In this document: positions 27,827-37,338 of the stretch, in pieces
How the letters are laid out: each line of letters starts with the position of its first letter
Numbering within the stretch: position 1 is the stretch's first letter
DNA from: Corynebacterium tuscaniense
GTDB taxonomy: Bacteria; Actinomycetota; Actinomycetes; Mycobacteriales; Mycobacteriaceae
DNA: 64,000 bases
Assembly (NCBI RefSeq): GCF_008693065.1
Contig: NZ_VXKH01000002.1
Coordinates: 86,156 to 150,155, forward strand
Direction of reading: 5' to 3'
Translations under genes and position numbers: made by a program
Notes under the pieces: model-generated
Told to the model about the DNA's origin: nothing
Database searches by the model: none
What the model saw: only the letters and a program-made list of their open reading frames with translations

Positions 27827-28441
27827 ATGCACATCGGAATCCTCGGCGCGGGCAAACTTGGTACCGTTCTGGGCAGACTTGCCGTCGCGGCGGGGCATGA
27901 TACAACGCTAGCTAGCTCAGGAAATCCGGAGACAATCGATCTTATCGTTGGCACCCTCGTTCCCGGCGCACGTACCGGTACTGTACAAGAGGTCGCTGCG
28001 ATCGCCGACGTGGTCATCCTTGCGCTTCCCCTGCGCAATTTCCGCCAGCTCCCCACAGATGCGTTAGCCGGAAAACTTGTAATTGATGCGATGAACTACT
28101 GGTGGGAAACGGATGGCCATGAACCCGATCTCGCGGAGGCCCATTCTTCACAGCTCGTGCAAGACCATCTGAACAATTCGCGTGTGGTAAAGGCCTTCAA
28201 TCACATGGGCTACCACGACCTCGAAGAAGGTCCTGGCACAGGCAAAGCCATCGCTGTCGCTGGTGACAATGCGGAAGACGTCACGCTCGTGGGCACGCTC
28301 GTCCGAGACTTCGGCTTTGAGCCACTGCTATTGGATTCCCTCAAAGCCGGTATCGCTTTACAGCCCGGCTATCCGGCCTTCGGCGCGAATGTAGACGTGC
28401 AAACACTACACTCACTTGTAGACAAGAAGGAGTTGGCATGA
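27827..28441 (+). CDS. NADPH-dependent F420-reductase-like NAD(P)-binding protein
   Basis: 204 residues from the ATG at 27827, with GAGAGGG upstream. An N-terminal Rossmann fold (MHIGILGAGKLGTVLGRLAVAAGH) binds NADP-type cofactor. A conserved DAMNYWWETDG segment near residue 90 and VVKAFNHMGYHDLEEG near 125 match the F420-reductase-like family (COG2085). Corynebacteria are not known to make F420, so the true partner may be a flavin. Its stop overlaps the start of the LLM gene (ATGA), and the pair may act together. Confidence 0.82.
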   Translation: MHIGILGAGKLGTVLGRLAVAAGHDTTLASSGNPETIDLIVGTLVPGARTGTVQEVAAIADVVILALPLRNFRQLPTDALAGKLVIDAMNYWWETDGHEPDLAEAHSSQLVQDHLNNSRVVKAFNHMGYHDLEEGPGTGKAIAVAGDNAEDVTLVGTLVRDFGFEPLLLDSLKAGIALQPGYPAFGANVDVQTLHSLVDKKELA

Positions 28442-29487
28442 CCACGCTAGATCCCGCAGCGATTGAGTTCGGTCTGGACACATTTGGGGACCTACCACGA
28501 GAGGCAGACGGCTCCCTGTTCACTTACTCCAAAGCAATCCGCGCGACGCTGGAGGAGGCTGTGCTCGCGGACTCCATCGGTGTAGATGCATTCACCGTTG
28601 GCGAGCACCACCGGCCGGATTACGCCATCTCTTCCCCACCCACAATGTTGGCCGGTATTGCCACCGCTACGAACCACATGAAGCTGGCCTCGGGCGTGAC
28701 AGTGCTGTCCTCCGACGATCCGGTCCGCGTTTTTGAGCAGTTTGCCACCTTGGACGCATTGTCCAATGGCCGTGCAGAGGTCATTCTTGGACGTGGCTCT
28801 TTCACAGAGTCTTTCCCCCTGTTCGGCTACAAGCTGGAGGATTACAACCGCCTGTTCGAGGAGAAGCTCAATCTGTGGGCTGAGATTGTGAAAGAGGAGC
28901 CGGTGACCTGGTCCGGCCAGACACGCCCCGCACTAGAGAAGGTAGACCTGTATCCGAAGACGGATCGTGGCCTGACTACATGGGTTGGTGTGGGAGGTTC
29001 GCCGAAGTCCGTGGTGCGTACAGCGCGCTACGGTTTCCGTCTCATGTTGGCGATCATCGGCGGGGCACCCGTGCGCTTCAAGCCGTACGTTGACCTGTAC
29101 AAACAGGCGACGGAGCAGTTGGGTACCACTACATATCCCGTGGGCGTGCACTCCCCTGGTTTCGTTGCCGACAGCGACGAGGAAGCCAAGAAGATCATCT
29201 TTAAGGAATACGCCGCGGCACAAAACCGCATCGGCGTCACCCGCGGATGGGCACCGCTGACCCGCGACAGATTCGAAGCTGAAATCAATGATGGTGCGCT
29301 CACCGTAGGATCACCTGAGACTGTGGCAAAGAAGATCGCCAACACGGTTCAAACCCTCGATCTCGGACGCTATGACATGGTGTACTCCACCGTCGGAAAC
29401 ATCCCCCATGCTGCCCGGATGCGGTCCGTGGAGCTGTACGGCACAAAGGTTATTCCACTCGTGCGGGAAATCCTCGCCGCCAACTAA
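28438..29487 (+). CDS. LLM-class flavin-dependent oxidoreductase
   Basis: 349 residues of the bacterial-luciferase-like TIM-barrel family: FGLDTFGD at the start, GEHHRPDYAISSPP near residue 60 with the conserved His pair, LSNGRAEVILGRGSF near 105, and VGSPETVAKKIANTVQ near 285. Such enzymes oxygenate substrates with reduced FMN supplied by a separate reductase, or use F420. It is translationally coupled to the preceding Rossmann protein, a likely reductase or substrate-handling partner. The substrate is unknown. Confidence 0.9.
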   Translation: MTTLDPAAIEFGLDTFGDLPREADGSLFTYSKAIRATLEEAVLADSIGVDAFTVGEHHRPDYAISSPPTMLAGIATATNHMKLASGVTVLSSDDPVRVFEQFATLDALSNGRAEVILGRGSFTESFPLFGYKLEDYNRLFEEKLNLWAEIVKEEPVTWSGQTRPALEKVDLYPKTDRGLTTWVGVGGSPKSVVRTARYGFRLMLAIIGGAPVRFKPYVDLYKQATEQLGTTTYPVGVHSPGFVADSDEEAKKIIFKEYAAAQNRIGVTRGWAPLTRDRFEAEINDGALTVGSPETVAKKIANTVQTLDLGRYDMVYSTVGNIPHAARMRSVELYGTKVIPLVREILAAN

Positions 29488-29491
29488 TGGC

Positions 29492-30379
29492 TTAACATAA
29501 CGAGTCGAACGCACCTGCAGCAGCTAACACTTCACGAAATTCTTCCCACACGCCCGGTGCGGCCGCGGCAGTTAATTCGCCATCTTTGCCGGAGGCACTG
29601 AGCCCAGGGTGATGCACGCGCGCACCAGCCTCAGCGGCGATCAGCGCCCCAGCAGCATAGTCCCACGGGTGGATTCCGTGCTCGTAGTAGGCGTTGACGG
29701 TACCTTCCGCCAGCGCGCACAGATCAAGTGCGGCCGACCCCATCCGGCGAATGTCACGTACCTGCGGGAGGAGATTGGTGATGATCTGGGCTTGCTGCGC
29801 ACGCCATTCGGGAATATAGGAAAAACCTGTGGCAACTAGCGCATGAGCCACCGTGCCTTTCTCCTGTGGTGAGCAAGTGAGTTGGTGCCACCCTTCATCA
29901 TCTTCTACATACGCGCCTTCCCCCGCGCGGGCAATGTATGTGCGGCCGGTAGCCACGTTGATCACCACAGCAGCAATAAGCTTCTCCCCGGCTGCTGCGG
30001 CAATGGATATCGCGTATTGCGGTATGCCGTAAAGGAAATTCACAGTGCCATCGATAGGGTCCACAATCCACCGGACCCCTGACTCGGACTCTAGCGATGT
30101 GCCTTCCTCCCCGACGATGCCATCAGTGGGCCGTAATTCTTTGAGCGTACGGGTGATGTGCTCCTCTGATTCTTTGTCCACCACGGTCACCGGATCCACA
30201 TCGGAGGATTTTGTTTCAGCCGTGCCTACCAGCGTGCCCGATGTGATGAGCTCCGCGCGACGAGTACGCACGAGTTCTGCAGCGCCTAGGGCAGCTTCCA
30301 GAGCTACGGCTAATAGCTCGCTTGTGTCGATTTGCTCGTGCGCTTCAAGGTTGTCTATGTGATCGTCTGTGCCAGTCAT
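29492..30379 (-). CDS. suhB: Inositol-1-monophosphatase family protein
   Basis: 295 residues from the ATG at 30379; the frame begins nine bases earlier with a TTG. Mg-binding motif WIVDPIDGTVNFLYG near residue 106, IVGEEG near 88 and the C-terminal WDYAAGALIAAEAGA near 240 are classic. It dephosphorylates inositol-1-phosphate or a related phosphate monoester. The corresponding mycobacterial gene (SuhB, Rv2701c) also lies back to back with ppgK. In this window inositol use connects with the PIM operon. Confidence 0.92.
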   Translation of the reverse strand: MTGTDDHIDNLEAHEQIDTSELLAVALEAALGAAELVRTRRAELITSGTLVGTAETKSSDVDPVTVVDKESEEHITRTLKELRPTDGIVGEEGTSLESESGVRWIVDPIDGTVNFLYGIPQYAISIAAAAGEKLIAAVVINVATGRTYIARAGEGAYVEDDEGWHQLTCSPQEKGTVAHALVATGFSYIPEWRAQQAQIITNLLPQVRDIRRMGSAALDLCALAEGTVNAYYEHGIHPWDYAAGALIAAEAGARVHHPGLSASGKDGELTAAAAPGVWEEFREVLAAAGAFDSLC

Positions 30380-30422
30380 CGTGCTCAACTCTAGGCGACA
30401 TTGATAGGTAAACTCGGGAGGT

Positions 30423-31199
30423 ATGAATAACGGGAATCTCCCCGCAGGTGGGAACTATTGTTGCGGCATTGATATTGGTGGCTCTGGTGTCAAGGGGGCT
30501 GTGGTCAACATGGACACCGGTGAGTTTGTTACTGAGCGCATCAAAATCGAGACTCCGCAGCCAGCAACCCCTGTGGCGGTTGCAAGGACGGTCGCAGAGA
30601 TCGTCGACAAGCTGAACTGGGATGGTCCAGTGGGAATCTGCATGCCGACAGTAGTGAAAGACCAGGTTGCACGAATCGCTGCAAATATTGATTCCACGTG
30701 GATTGGCACCAACGTCCACGATCTGTTCACGAAGCACTTACCTGGCCGAAGCATCGCCGTGCTTAATGACGCGGACGCGGCTGGCCTCGCTGAAGTTGCT
30801 TTCGGCGATGAGGTCGTCCGGACTGGCACCGTCCTATTCCTCACCTTCGGTACTGGCATTGGCTCCGCTTTCATCACAGACGGCACCCTGTTCCCCAACA
30901 CCGAGCTTGGTCACATGATCGTAGGAAAGAAGGAAGCTGAACACCAGGCATCTTCCGCTGTGCGTGACCGCGAGGATCTCAGCTACAAGCAGTGGGCAAC
31001 GCGCGTGGATAAGGTACTCAAAGAGTACGAGCGCCTGTTCAACCCCAGCATGTTTGTTGTTGGTGGTGGCATTTCACGCAAATCCGACAAGTGGGTTCCT
31101 TTCCTCACCGTTGACACGCCCGTGGTCCCCGCCCAGCTCCGCAACCGTGCAGGTATTGTCGGTGCGGCAATGGCAGTGGCCAAGGACGTCACGCCGTAA
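30423..31199 (+). CDS. ppgK: Polyphosphate glucokinase
   Basis: 258 residues, ROK-type sugar kinase. The phosphate loop is [14 protein letters not shown] near residue 15-28, the catalytic aspartate region [12 protein letters not shown] near 115, and the second loop [11 protein letters not shown] near 139. It phosphorylates glucose using polyphosphate or ATP, an actinobacterial speciality. A GGGAGGT site precedes the ATG. It is divergent from suhB by about 43 bp, so their promoters must overlap, and it lies directly upstream of sigA. Confidence 0.93.
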   Translation: MNNGNLPAGGNYCCGIDIGGSGVKGAVVNMDTGEFVTERIKIETPQPATPVAVARTVAEIVDKLNWDGPVGICMPTVVKDQVARIAANIDSTWIGTNVHDLFTKHLPGRSIAVLNDADAAGLAEVAFGDEVVRTGTVLFLTFGTGIGSAFITDGTLFPNTELGHMIVGKKEAEHQASSAVRDREDLSYKQWATRVDKVLKEYERLFNPSMFVVGGGISRKSDKWVPFLTVDTPVVPAQLRNRAGIVGAAMAVAKDVTP

Positions 31200-31352
31200 C
31201 GCATCAATTCCCCCTGAAAGAAAAACCCCATAACGGTGGCGAAGCTCAGCCGTGTGTGCATATGCTGTACGGTTGTCCTTTGATCTCTGGTCCTCTTGCC
31301 TATCTCAATGGGATGGCAAAATAGACTTCAACAGGTGAGGTTGTTGGATCCA

Positions 31353-31398
31353 CCCCACGGGGCTCAACCCCGCCAACGCAAATGCGCGTACCGTGGGG
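31353..31398 (+). other. Structured region in the sigA leader
   Basis: CCCCACGG (31353-31360) can pair with CCGTGGGG (31391-31398), and a competing small hairpin CGGGG-CTCAA-CCCCG lies inside it. The element ends about 45 bp before the sigA start codon. A regulatory role is possible but unproven. Confidence 0.4.
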
Positions 31399-31443
31399 GC
31401 GGACAACTTCCGACAGTAGTGATGAGTGCACGAAAGGTCGTAC

Positions 31444-33171
31444 GTGGCAGCTAGCACCCCTTCCAGCAAGAAGAGTCCTGAAACCGTCGGCGCATCCGGC
31501 GCAACCCAGGCACCCGGTGACACCGGGACGGCTTCTCCTGCGCGCGCAACCGCCAAGAAAACTGCAAAAAAGGCGGTGAACAAGACCGCACGAAAAACCG
31601 CGGCGAAGAAGACCGTGAAGAAGACCGCCCGTAAGACCACGGCGAAGAAGACCACCAAGGCGGCCGCTTCGACCACCGCGACTGAAAAAGCAGATGTGGC
31701 TACCGGTGAGGGCAAGGCCTCGAGCACACCTGCAAAAAAGACGGCTAAGAAAACTGTCAAGAAGGCCGTTAAGAAGACAGCTAAGAAGGCTGCAAAGAAG
31801 ACCGCGGCAAAAAAGACGGTGCGTAAAACGGCTGCAAAGAAAACGGTGAAAAAGACTGCCGCGGCACAGGCCCCCAAGGCAGACGAGCTGGAAGATGAGC
31901 TCGATGTCGATGAGGCAGATGACGCGGACGATGTGGATGATGCCCTGATCGATGACGACATGGACGGCGACGAGCTGGATGATGATTATGATCCGGAGAT
32001 TGCCGGCGATGAGGACCTCGACGATGAGGACGAAGATGACGTCGCCGACGATGAGGACGAAGAAGAGGATGAGTCCGAATTCGTGCCGGAGCTCGGTCAG
32101 GAAAGCGCCGCTGGTGAGTCCGCACCGGCTGGTGCTGAGGATGATGAAGATGATGGCAGCCCAGCTCCGTCTGTGTGGGACATTGAAGAGTCCGCTGCTC
32201 TGCGCCAGGCCCGCAAGGATGCGCAGCTCACTGCTTCTGCGGACTCGGTCCGCGCATACCTGAAGCAGATCGGTAAAGTTGCGCTGCTCGACGCTGAGCA
32301 GGAAGTTTCGCTGGCCAAGCGGATCGAGGCGGGCCTGTATGCCCAGTACCGCCTCGATGAGATGCAGCGTGCAGCCGAAGCAGGCGATAAGGATGCCAAG
32401 CTCACCCCTGCTGTGAAGCGTGATCTTCGCGCAGTAGCACGTGATGGCCGCAAGGCGAAGAACCATCTGCTGGAGGCAAACCTGCGTCTCGTGGTGTCCT
32501 TGGCTAAGCGCTACACCGGCCGTGGCATGGCTTTCCTTGATCTGATTCAGGAAGGCAACCTTGGCCTGATCCGCGCGGTGGAAAAATTCGACTACTCCAA
32601 GGGCTACAAGTTCTCCACGTACGCCACGTGGTGGATCCGCCAGGCGATTACCCGCGCGATGGCAGACCAGGCACGCACCATTCGTATTCCGGTGCACATG
32701 GTCGAGGTCATCAACAAGCTCGGCCGCATCCAGCGTGAGTTGCTGCAGGATCTCGGCCGTGAGCCGACGCCGCAAGAGCTGGCGAAGGAAATGGACATCA
32801 CCGAGGAAAAGGTCCTCGAAATCCAGCAGTACGCCCGTGAGCCCATCTCCCTGGACCAGACCATTGGTGATGAGGGTGACAGCCAACTCGGAGACTTCAT
32901 TGAGGATTCTGAGGCCGTTGTGGCCGTCGACGCCGTGTCCTTCACCTTGCTGCAGGACCAGCTCCAAGACGTGCTACACACGCTGTCCGAGCGTGAAGCT
33001 GGTGTTGTGCGTCTGCGCTTCGGCCTGACCGATGGTATGCCGCGCACGCTCGATGAGATCGGCCAGGTTTATGGCGTGACGCGTGAGCGTATTCGCCAAA
33101 TCGAGTCGAAGACGATGTCCAAGCTGCGCCACCCGTCACGTTCGCAAGTGCTGCGCGATTACCTGGACTAG
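31444..33171 (+). CDS. sigA: Primary sigma factor SigA (RpoD/HrdB type)
   Basis: 575 residues from the GTG at 31444, with GAAAGG six bases upstream. Residues about 36-65 and 97-140 are histone-H1-like Lys/Ala repeats (KKTAKK, KKTVKK), 148-236 is strongly acidic, and region 1.2 starts near 266. Region 2 ([39 protein letters not shown]), region 3 and region 4 ([20 protein letters not shown]) are complete and ready to read standard -10/-35 promoters. It is the housekeeping sigma factor. The charged N-terminal 240 residues vary among actinobacteria. Confidence 0.98.
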   Translation: MAASTPSSKKSPETVGASGATQAPGDTGTASPARATAKKTAKKAVNKTARKTAAKKTVKKTARKTTAKKTTKAAASTTATEKADVATGEGKASSTPAKKTAKKTVKKAVKKTAKKAAKKTAAKKTVRKTAAKKTVKKTAAAQAPKADELEDELDVDEADDADDVDDALIDDDMDGDELDDDYDPEIAGDEDLDDEDEDDVADDEDEEEDESEFVPELGQESAAGESAPAGAEDDEDDGSPAPSVWDIEESAALRQARKDAQLTASADSVRAYLKQIGKVALLDAEQEVSLAKRIEAGLYAQYRLDEMQRAAEAGDKDAKLTPAVKRDLRAVARDGRKAKNHLLEANLRLVVSLAKRYTGRGMAFLDLIQEGNLGLIRAVEKFDYSKGYKFSTYATWWIRQAITRAMADQARTIRIPVHMVEVINKLGRIQRELLQDLGREPTPQELAKEMDITEEKVLEIQQYAREPISLDQTIGDEGDSQLGDFIEDSEAVVAVDAVSFTLLQDQLQDVLHTLSEREAGVVRLRFGLTDGMPRTLDEIGQVYGVTRERIRQIESKTMSKLRHPSRSQVLRDYLD

Positions 33172-33228
33172 ATCCGCCTTCCTTACTCCCCCGGCTCCCT
33201 GGTGCTCGTTCACAACGGCTCCGAGGAG

Positions 33229-34974
33229 TTACCAATCTCGCAGGTACGCAATGCGCTTGCGCAGTTGGTCCGCGGAGCACAGTGCGGTGGGCGGACCACC
33301 ACATGCTTTGCGCACTTCAGTGTGGATCGCACCGTGCGGTCGTCCTGTGCGTGATGCAACGATGGATACGCGCGTGTTGAGCTCTTGCCTCAATGCCGGG
33401 ATGTCCTCCGACGCAACGCCACTTGAAGGCCTTTCGCTTATCGACGTTCCCGCGTGCCCCGGCCGCGCCTTCTCCGCTGCCTCCTGCGCCGCCTTTTGTT
33501 GTGCTTTCTGTTCTGCCTCACGGACATCAAGCTGATCGGCTTGACGCTTGCGCAGCAGAGTTTTCACTTGCTCTGCATCCAATAGACCGGGCAGGCCAAG
33601 AAAGTCTTGTTCTTCCTGTGTTCCGGCGAGAGTGGGCGTACCGTAGGTGGACCCATCAAAGATCAGGGAATCCAACTCAGCAGAAGCACCAATGGATTGG
33701 TAGCTTGGCTCCTCATCAGGCTCTGTCTGCTGGCGGTTAGCCTGCTCCAGCAGTTCATCGGACCAGCCCTGCTCACGGTGAGGTTTGCCCAAGACGTGGT
33801 CGCGGGAGACCTCCATTTCCTCGGCCAAGCGCAGCAGCACTGGGACAGAGGGAAGGAAGATCGAAGCGGACTCGCCGGGCATGCGGGAACGGACAAAACG
33901 GCCAATCGCCTGGGCAAAGAACAGCGGTGTGGAGGCAGAAGTGGCATACACCCCCACGGCGAGGCGGGGAACATCCACGCCTTCAGAAACCATGCGCACC
34001 GCCACCATCCACTCGTCCTGGGAGGCAGAGAACTCGTCGATGCGTTTGGAGGACCCGGGTTCGTCGGAAAGCACCACGGTGACGGGCGTAGAGCTGATCT
34101 TTTGCAAGATCTTCGCGTACGCACGCGCGGTAGTCGTGTCGGTGGCGATCACGAGCCCACCTGCATCCGGCATATTCGCGCGAATCTTCAGCAAGCGCGT
34201 ATGCGCTGCTTGCAGCACAGCAGCGATCCAATCACCCTTCGGGTCAAGGGCTGTCTTCCACGCGCGTGCGGTCTGCGCCGCATCAAGAGGCTCCCCCAGT
34301 CGGGCTGAATATTCTTCGCCCGCAGAATCCCGCCACTGCGCCTCACCGCTATACGCCAGAAAGACCACGGGACGCACAACACCGTCTTTGAGGGCTTCCG
34401 CGTAGCCGTAGGTGTAATCAGCTTGGGAGACTAGGTGGCCTTCCCCATCCTCGTCATACCGCACAAAGGGGATCGCCGAATCATCAGAACGGAAAGGCGT
34501 ACCCGTCAACGCAAGACGATGCTCCACATCGTTATACGCCTCGCGCACACCGTCGCCCCAACTCTTGGCATCGCCAGCATGGTGGATCTCATCCAAAATC
34601 ACCAGCGTACGGCGAGCACTTGCTACTGCGTGGTGCTTAAACGGGTGCATGCCCACCTGGGCGTAGGTGACCACAACACCGTCATAGGCAGGGTTCACCG
34701 CAGACGAGTTAGTAAACGCCGGATCAAGCGACAATCCGAACCGGGCTGCCGCTTGCGACCACTGCACCTTGAGGTGTTCTGTGGGCACCACCACGATGAT
34801 GCGCTCCACGGTTTTATCCGTGTGTAGCATGCTGGCAAGCGTGAGTGCAAACGTGGTTTTTCCGGCACCGGGCGTAGCCACGGCAAGGAAATCCTTGGGT
34901 TTGTGCGCGAAGAATTGATCAAGGGCCTCCTGCTGCCAGAGACGAAGAGTCGGCCCCGCGACGGCGTGGGTCAC
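33229..34974 (-). CDS. SF2 DEAD/DEAH-box helicase
   Basis: 581 residues from a GTG overlapping the DUF3039 stop. RecA-like domain 1 has Walker A ATPGAGKTTF near residue 34, VVVPTEHLKVQW near 63, the DEIHHAGD box near 128 and TGTPFRSDD near 157. Domain 2 has ASQDEWMVAVRMVSEGVDVPRL near 310 and the arginine-finger motif FAQAIGRFVRSR near 350. A C-terminal region rich in Gln and Glu follows. This resembles UvrB/XPB-type DNA repair helicases; nucleic acid specificity is unknown. An 11-mer copy lies near its 3' end. Confidence 0.88.
   Translation of the reverse strand: MTHAVAGPTLRLWQQEALDQFFAHKPKDFLAVATPGAGKTTFALTLASMLHTDKTVERIIVVVPTEHLKVQWSQAAARFGLSLDPAFTNSSAVNPAYDGVVVTYAQVGMHPFKHHAVASARRTLVILDEIHHAGDAKSWGDGVREAYNDVEHRLALTGTPFRSDDSAIPFVRYDEDGEGHLVSQADYTYGYAEALKDGVVRPVVFLAYSGEAQWRDSAGEEYSARLGEPLDAAQTARAWKTALDPKGDWIAAVLQAAHTRLLKIRANMPDAGGLVIATDTTTARAYAKILQKISSTPVTVVLSDEPGSSKRIDEFSASQDEWMVAVRMVSEGVDVPRLAVGVYATSASTPLFFAQAIGRFVRSRMPGESASIFLPSVPVLLRLAEEMEVSRDHVLGKPHREQGWSDELLEQANRQQTEPDEEPSYQSIGASAELDSLIFDGSTYGTPTLAGTQEEQDFLGLPGLLDAEQVKTLLRKRQADQLDVREAEQKAQQKAAQEAAEKARPGHAGTSISERPSSGVASEDIPALRQELNTRVSIVASRTGRPHGAIHTEVRKACGGPPTALCSADQLRKRIAYLRDW
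33436..33446 (-). repeat. CGTCGATAAGC 11-mer, copy 7
   Basis: Inside the helicase gene, reading with the gene; TCG ATA AGC encodes Ser-Ile-Ser. Confidence 0.85.
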
Positions 34975-35225
34975 TTCTTGCGCAGCCCCTTGAAAATCCG
35001 CTCACAGTCCGGGCAGACGGGTGAACCTGGCTTCGCCTGCTTACGCACGGGGAACGTCTCCCCACACAGGGCGACAACCATGGCGCCGGAGACTGCGGAG
35101 TTAACGATCTGGTCTTTCTTTACGTAGTGGAAAAACTTCGGAGTGTCGTTATCTTGCGAGGTATCTTCGCGGACATCGGGCCGTTCGATCGTTTTCGTAC
35201 TTGTCTGACTCACAGACACCATCAT
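34971..35225 (-). CDS. DUF3039 family protein
   Basis: 84 residues from the ATG at 35225; two further starts (35222, 35219) are possible. A polar N-terminus is followed by the conserved HYVKKDQIVNSAVSGAMVVALCGE and a CPDC zinc-type pair near the end (PVCPDCERIFKGL), together with the earlier cysteine suggesting metal binding. The first fragment exceeds a short motif but is contiguous in the protein at about residues 33-56. Its stop overlaps the helicase start, so the two are coupled. Actinobacterial family of unknown function. Confidence 0.85.
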   Translation of the reverse strand: MMVSVSQTSTKTIERPDVREDTSQDNDTPKFFHYVKKDQIVNSAVSGAMVVALCGETFPVRKQAKPGSPVCPDCERIFKGLRKK

Positions 35226-35282
35226 GCCCCATCCCCGCGGCAAGTCGCATAAGCCGTGGGCACCGGTCTACCCTTGGTGCCT

Positions 35283-35765
35283 ATGAGCACTGCCCGCGGC
35301 GACAATGACGACGACATCGTCGTCGATGCTGCCATAACGGATTCCAGTCAGACACAGCCATCGGCAACATCGAGGCCACACAGGACGCTTCTGCACCGTC
35401 GCGCGCAATTGATCACCAGTGCCCGCCGCTCCCCTTCGGAGAATCGTCGCTCTCGCGAAACCAAGTATTTGATTTTGCAGGGCTTGCGTATCCCCTTCGT
35501 GTTGCTGTCCATCGCTTCTGTGTTGTGGTGGCACAACTGGTGGCTCGCGCTCGTCTTCTTCTGCATTTCCATCCCCTTGCCATGGATCTCAGTGGTCATC
35601 GCCAACGACAGCAATGAGGTGCGGGACAAGCGGACACAGAATGTGTATAAGCCAGCTGCCGCGCGCCACCAGATGCTTGTTGCACACCAGCAGGCACAGC
35701 TCTCCTCCGGACGCACAGACAGTGGCGAGCAAGATGAGAATCCAGGCACAATCGATCACATCTAG
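35283..35765 (+). CDS. DUF3099 small membrane protein
   Basis: 160 residues from the ATG at 35283. A polar N-terminal half carries the DUF3099 signature (LITSARRSPSENRRSRETKY, residues about 43-62). Two transmembrane helices (about 65-82 and 84-104) and a hydrophilic C-terminal tail follow. The family is actinobacterial with no known role. It lies 22 bp before the methyltransferase gene in the same direction and opposite to DUF3039. Confidence 0.82.
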   Translation: MSTARGDNDDDIVVDAAITDSSQTQPSATSRPHRTLLHRRAQLITSARRSPSENRRSRETKYLILQGLRIPFVLLSIASVLWWHNWWLALVFFCISIPLPWISVVIANDSNEVRDKRTQNVYKPAAARHQMLVAHQQAQLSSGRTDSGEQDENPGTIDHI

Positions 35766-35787
35766 GCATCGGTAGAAAGGCGACATC

Positions 35788-37323
35788 GTGTCCGCAGCTT
35801 TTTCCGCAGACATTGCGCGTGGATTGACCTGGGAGTTGCATGAGGCAGGCCTCACAGCTGATTCCATCGCAGCACACTTGGGCCCAGACGCCACGGATGC
35901 GCTCTACCGGGGTGAACCCGGCGCGGTGTTGGCTGCGTGTGATGGTTCACGTCTGTCAGATCTGATTCGCTTTTTTCTTTTGCGCCGGCCCTTCACGCCA
36001 GCGAAACTTGCAGATGTACTGTCACCGCGTCTTGCGTTAGCGCTTATCGACGGCGGGTGGGCCACCACAACCACCTCCGGCGACGTGGTTATTGCCGTTG
36101 ATGTGCGCCCGCACGTGATCGCTGGCGAAGACAGGTTTGTGTTCTCTGATTGTGACGCTTCGGTGACACAACATGTTCCAGGACCAGACCATGTTCTTGG
36201 TGTGGGTGCTGCGAGTTTGTCCCTGCTGTCCGCTACCCCACTGACTCCTGTGGATTCCGTCTTGGATCTTGGCACCGGTTCCGGTGTTCAGGCTTTGGCG
36301 CAGTCTGGATGCGCGCAACGTGTGGTGGCTACGGATGTGCATCCACGCGCGCTGGATTTCGCGCGAGCCACTATGGCCGGTGCCGGTGTGAACAACGTGG
36401 ATATCCGCGAAGGCACTTGGTTTGAGCCTGTGATCGGGGAGAAATTCGACCGTATTGTGGCCAATCCCCCATTTGTGGTGGGCCTTCCGGAGGTGGGCCA
36501 CGTGTACCGAGATTCGGGCTTGAACCTGGACGGCGCCAGCGAGCTGGTGGTGAAGAAAGTGCCGGAGCATCTTTCACCCAATGGCACGGCGTTCATTCTG
36601 GGCGCATGGATTCATGCTGATGATGAGCCGTGGGACCGCCGCGTGGCCTCCTGGTTCCCACAAACGGGCGTGTCCGCCTGGATGTGCCAACGTGACGTTG
36701 TTGATCCAGCTTTGTATGTGTCCACCTGGCTCAAAGATGAATCAGTTGATCCGCGCTCCGAGGATGGGATCGAACGCACCCGTGCATGGCTGCAGCACTT
36801 CCGTGATGCCAGTGTACGGGCGGTGGGCTTCGGCTGGATCTTCATTAGGAATATTGGAGATGCCCCGAGCGAACTTACCTTTGAAACGTTGGATCAGCCC
36901 TTCACCGATCCTCTTGGCCCTGAAGTAGAGGAATACTTCACACGGATAGAGTGGCTGCGGGGATCTTCCCAAGAAGACATTCTGCAGGCGCGTTATGCGG
37001 TGCGTCCTGGCGTCGCACTGGAAGACGTAAGTGTGGCGGATGTGCACACAGGTATGGGCTTTGAGCAGAAGGTGAAGCGCCTGACCCGCACGGATGGCCC
37101 ACGTTTCACCCACGACATCGATGATGCTGTGGCGTCCATTGTCTCTGGGCTGAACCCTGATGGCTTACCGCTGAGTGAAATAGTGGGACTGTGGGCGGCA
37201 GCGCAGGGGCTGGATGATGCACAAGAAGAAGCACTGGCTGTTGAGGCCACCGGAATCATCGTCGATTTAATCCGACATGGTTTCGTCCTACCCACTGACC
37301 TGATTAGCCGCCACAGCGCTTAG
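35788..37323 (+). CDS. Class I SAM-dependent methyltransferase with NPPF motif
   Basis: 511 residues from a GTG with GAAAGG upstream. A helical N-terminal domain (to about 140) precedes a Rossmann methyltransferase core with VLDLGTGSGVQALAQSG near residue 160 and the NPPFV motif near 230. NPPF/Y indicates methylation of a planar amino group, as in PrmC, RsmC and N6-adenine enzymes. A C-terminal domain of about 170 residues is specific to actinobacteria. The likely substrate is rRNA or a translation factor, but this is inferred from the motif only. One 11-mer copy is in the N-terminal part. Confidence 0.87.
   Translation: MSAAFSADIARGLTWELHEAGLTADSIAAHLGPDATDALYRGEPGAVLAACDGSRLSDLIRFFLLRRPFTPAKLADVLSPRLALALIDGGWATTTTSGDVVIAVDVRPHVIAGEDRFVFSDCDASVTQHVPGPDHVLGVGAASLSLLSATPLTPVDSVLDLGTGSGVQALAQSGCAQRVVATDVHPRALDFARATMAGAGVNNVDIREGTWFEPVIGEKFDRIVANPPFVVGLPEVGHVYRDSGLNLDGASELVVKKVPEHLSPNGTAFILGAWIHADDEPWDRRVASWFPQTGVSAWMCQRDVVDPALYVSTWLKDESVDPRSEDGIERTRAWLQHFRDASVRAVGFGWIFIRNIGDAPSELTFETLDQPFTDPLGPEVEEYFTRIEWLRGSSQEDILQARYAVRPGVALEDVSVADVHTGMGFEQKVKRLTRTDGPRFTHDIDDAVASIVSGLNPDGLPLSEIVGLWAAAQGLDDAQEEALAVEATGIIVDLIRHGFVLPTDLISRHSA
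36042..36052 (-). repeat. CGTCGATAAGC 11-mer, copy 8
   Basis: Inside the NPPF methyltransferase gene, opposite to the gene; encodes Leu-Ile-Asp. Confidence 0.85.
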
Positions 37324-37338
37324 AAGGAGAAAACCTGT

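Noticed and set aside
31300..32967. 555-codon open frame on the minus strand opposite sigA
   Set aside because: It arises from the biased Lys/Ala and Asp/Glu codons of sigA and has low-complexity translation.
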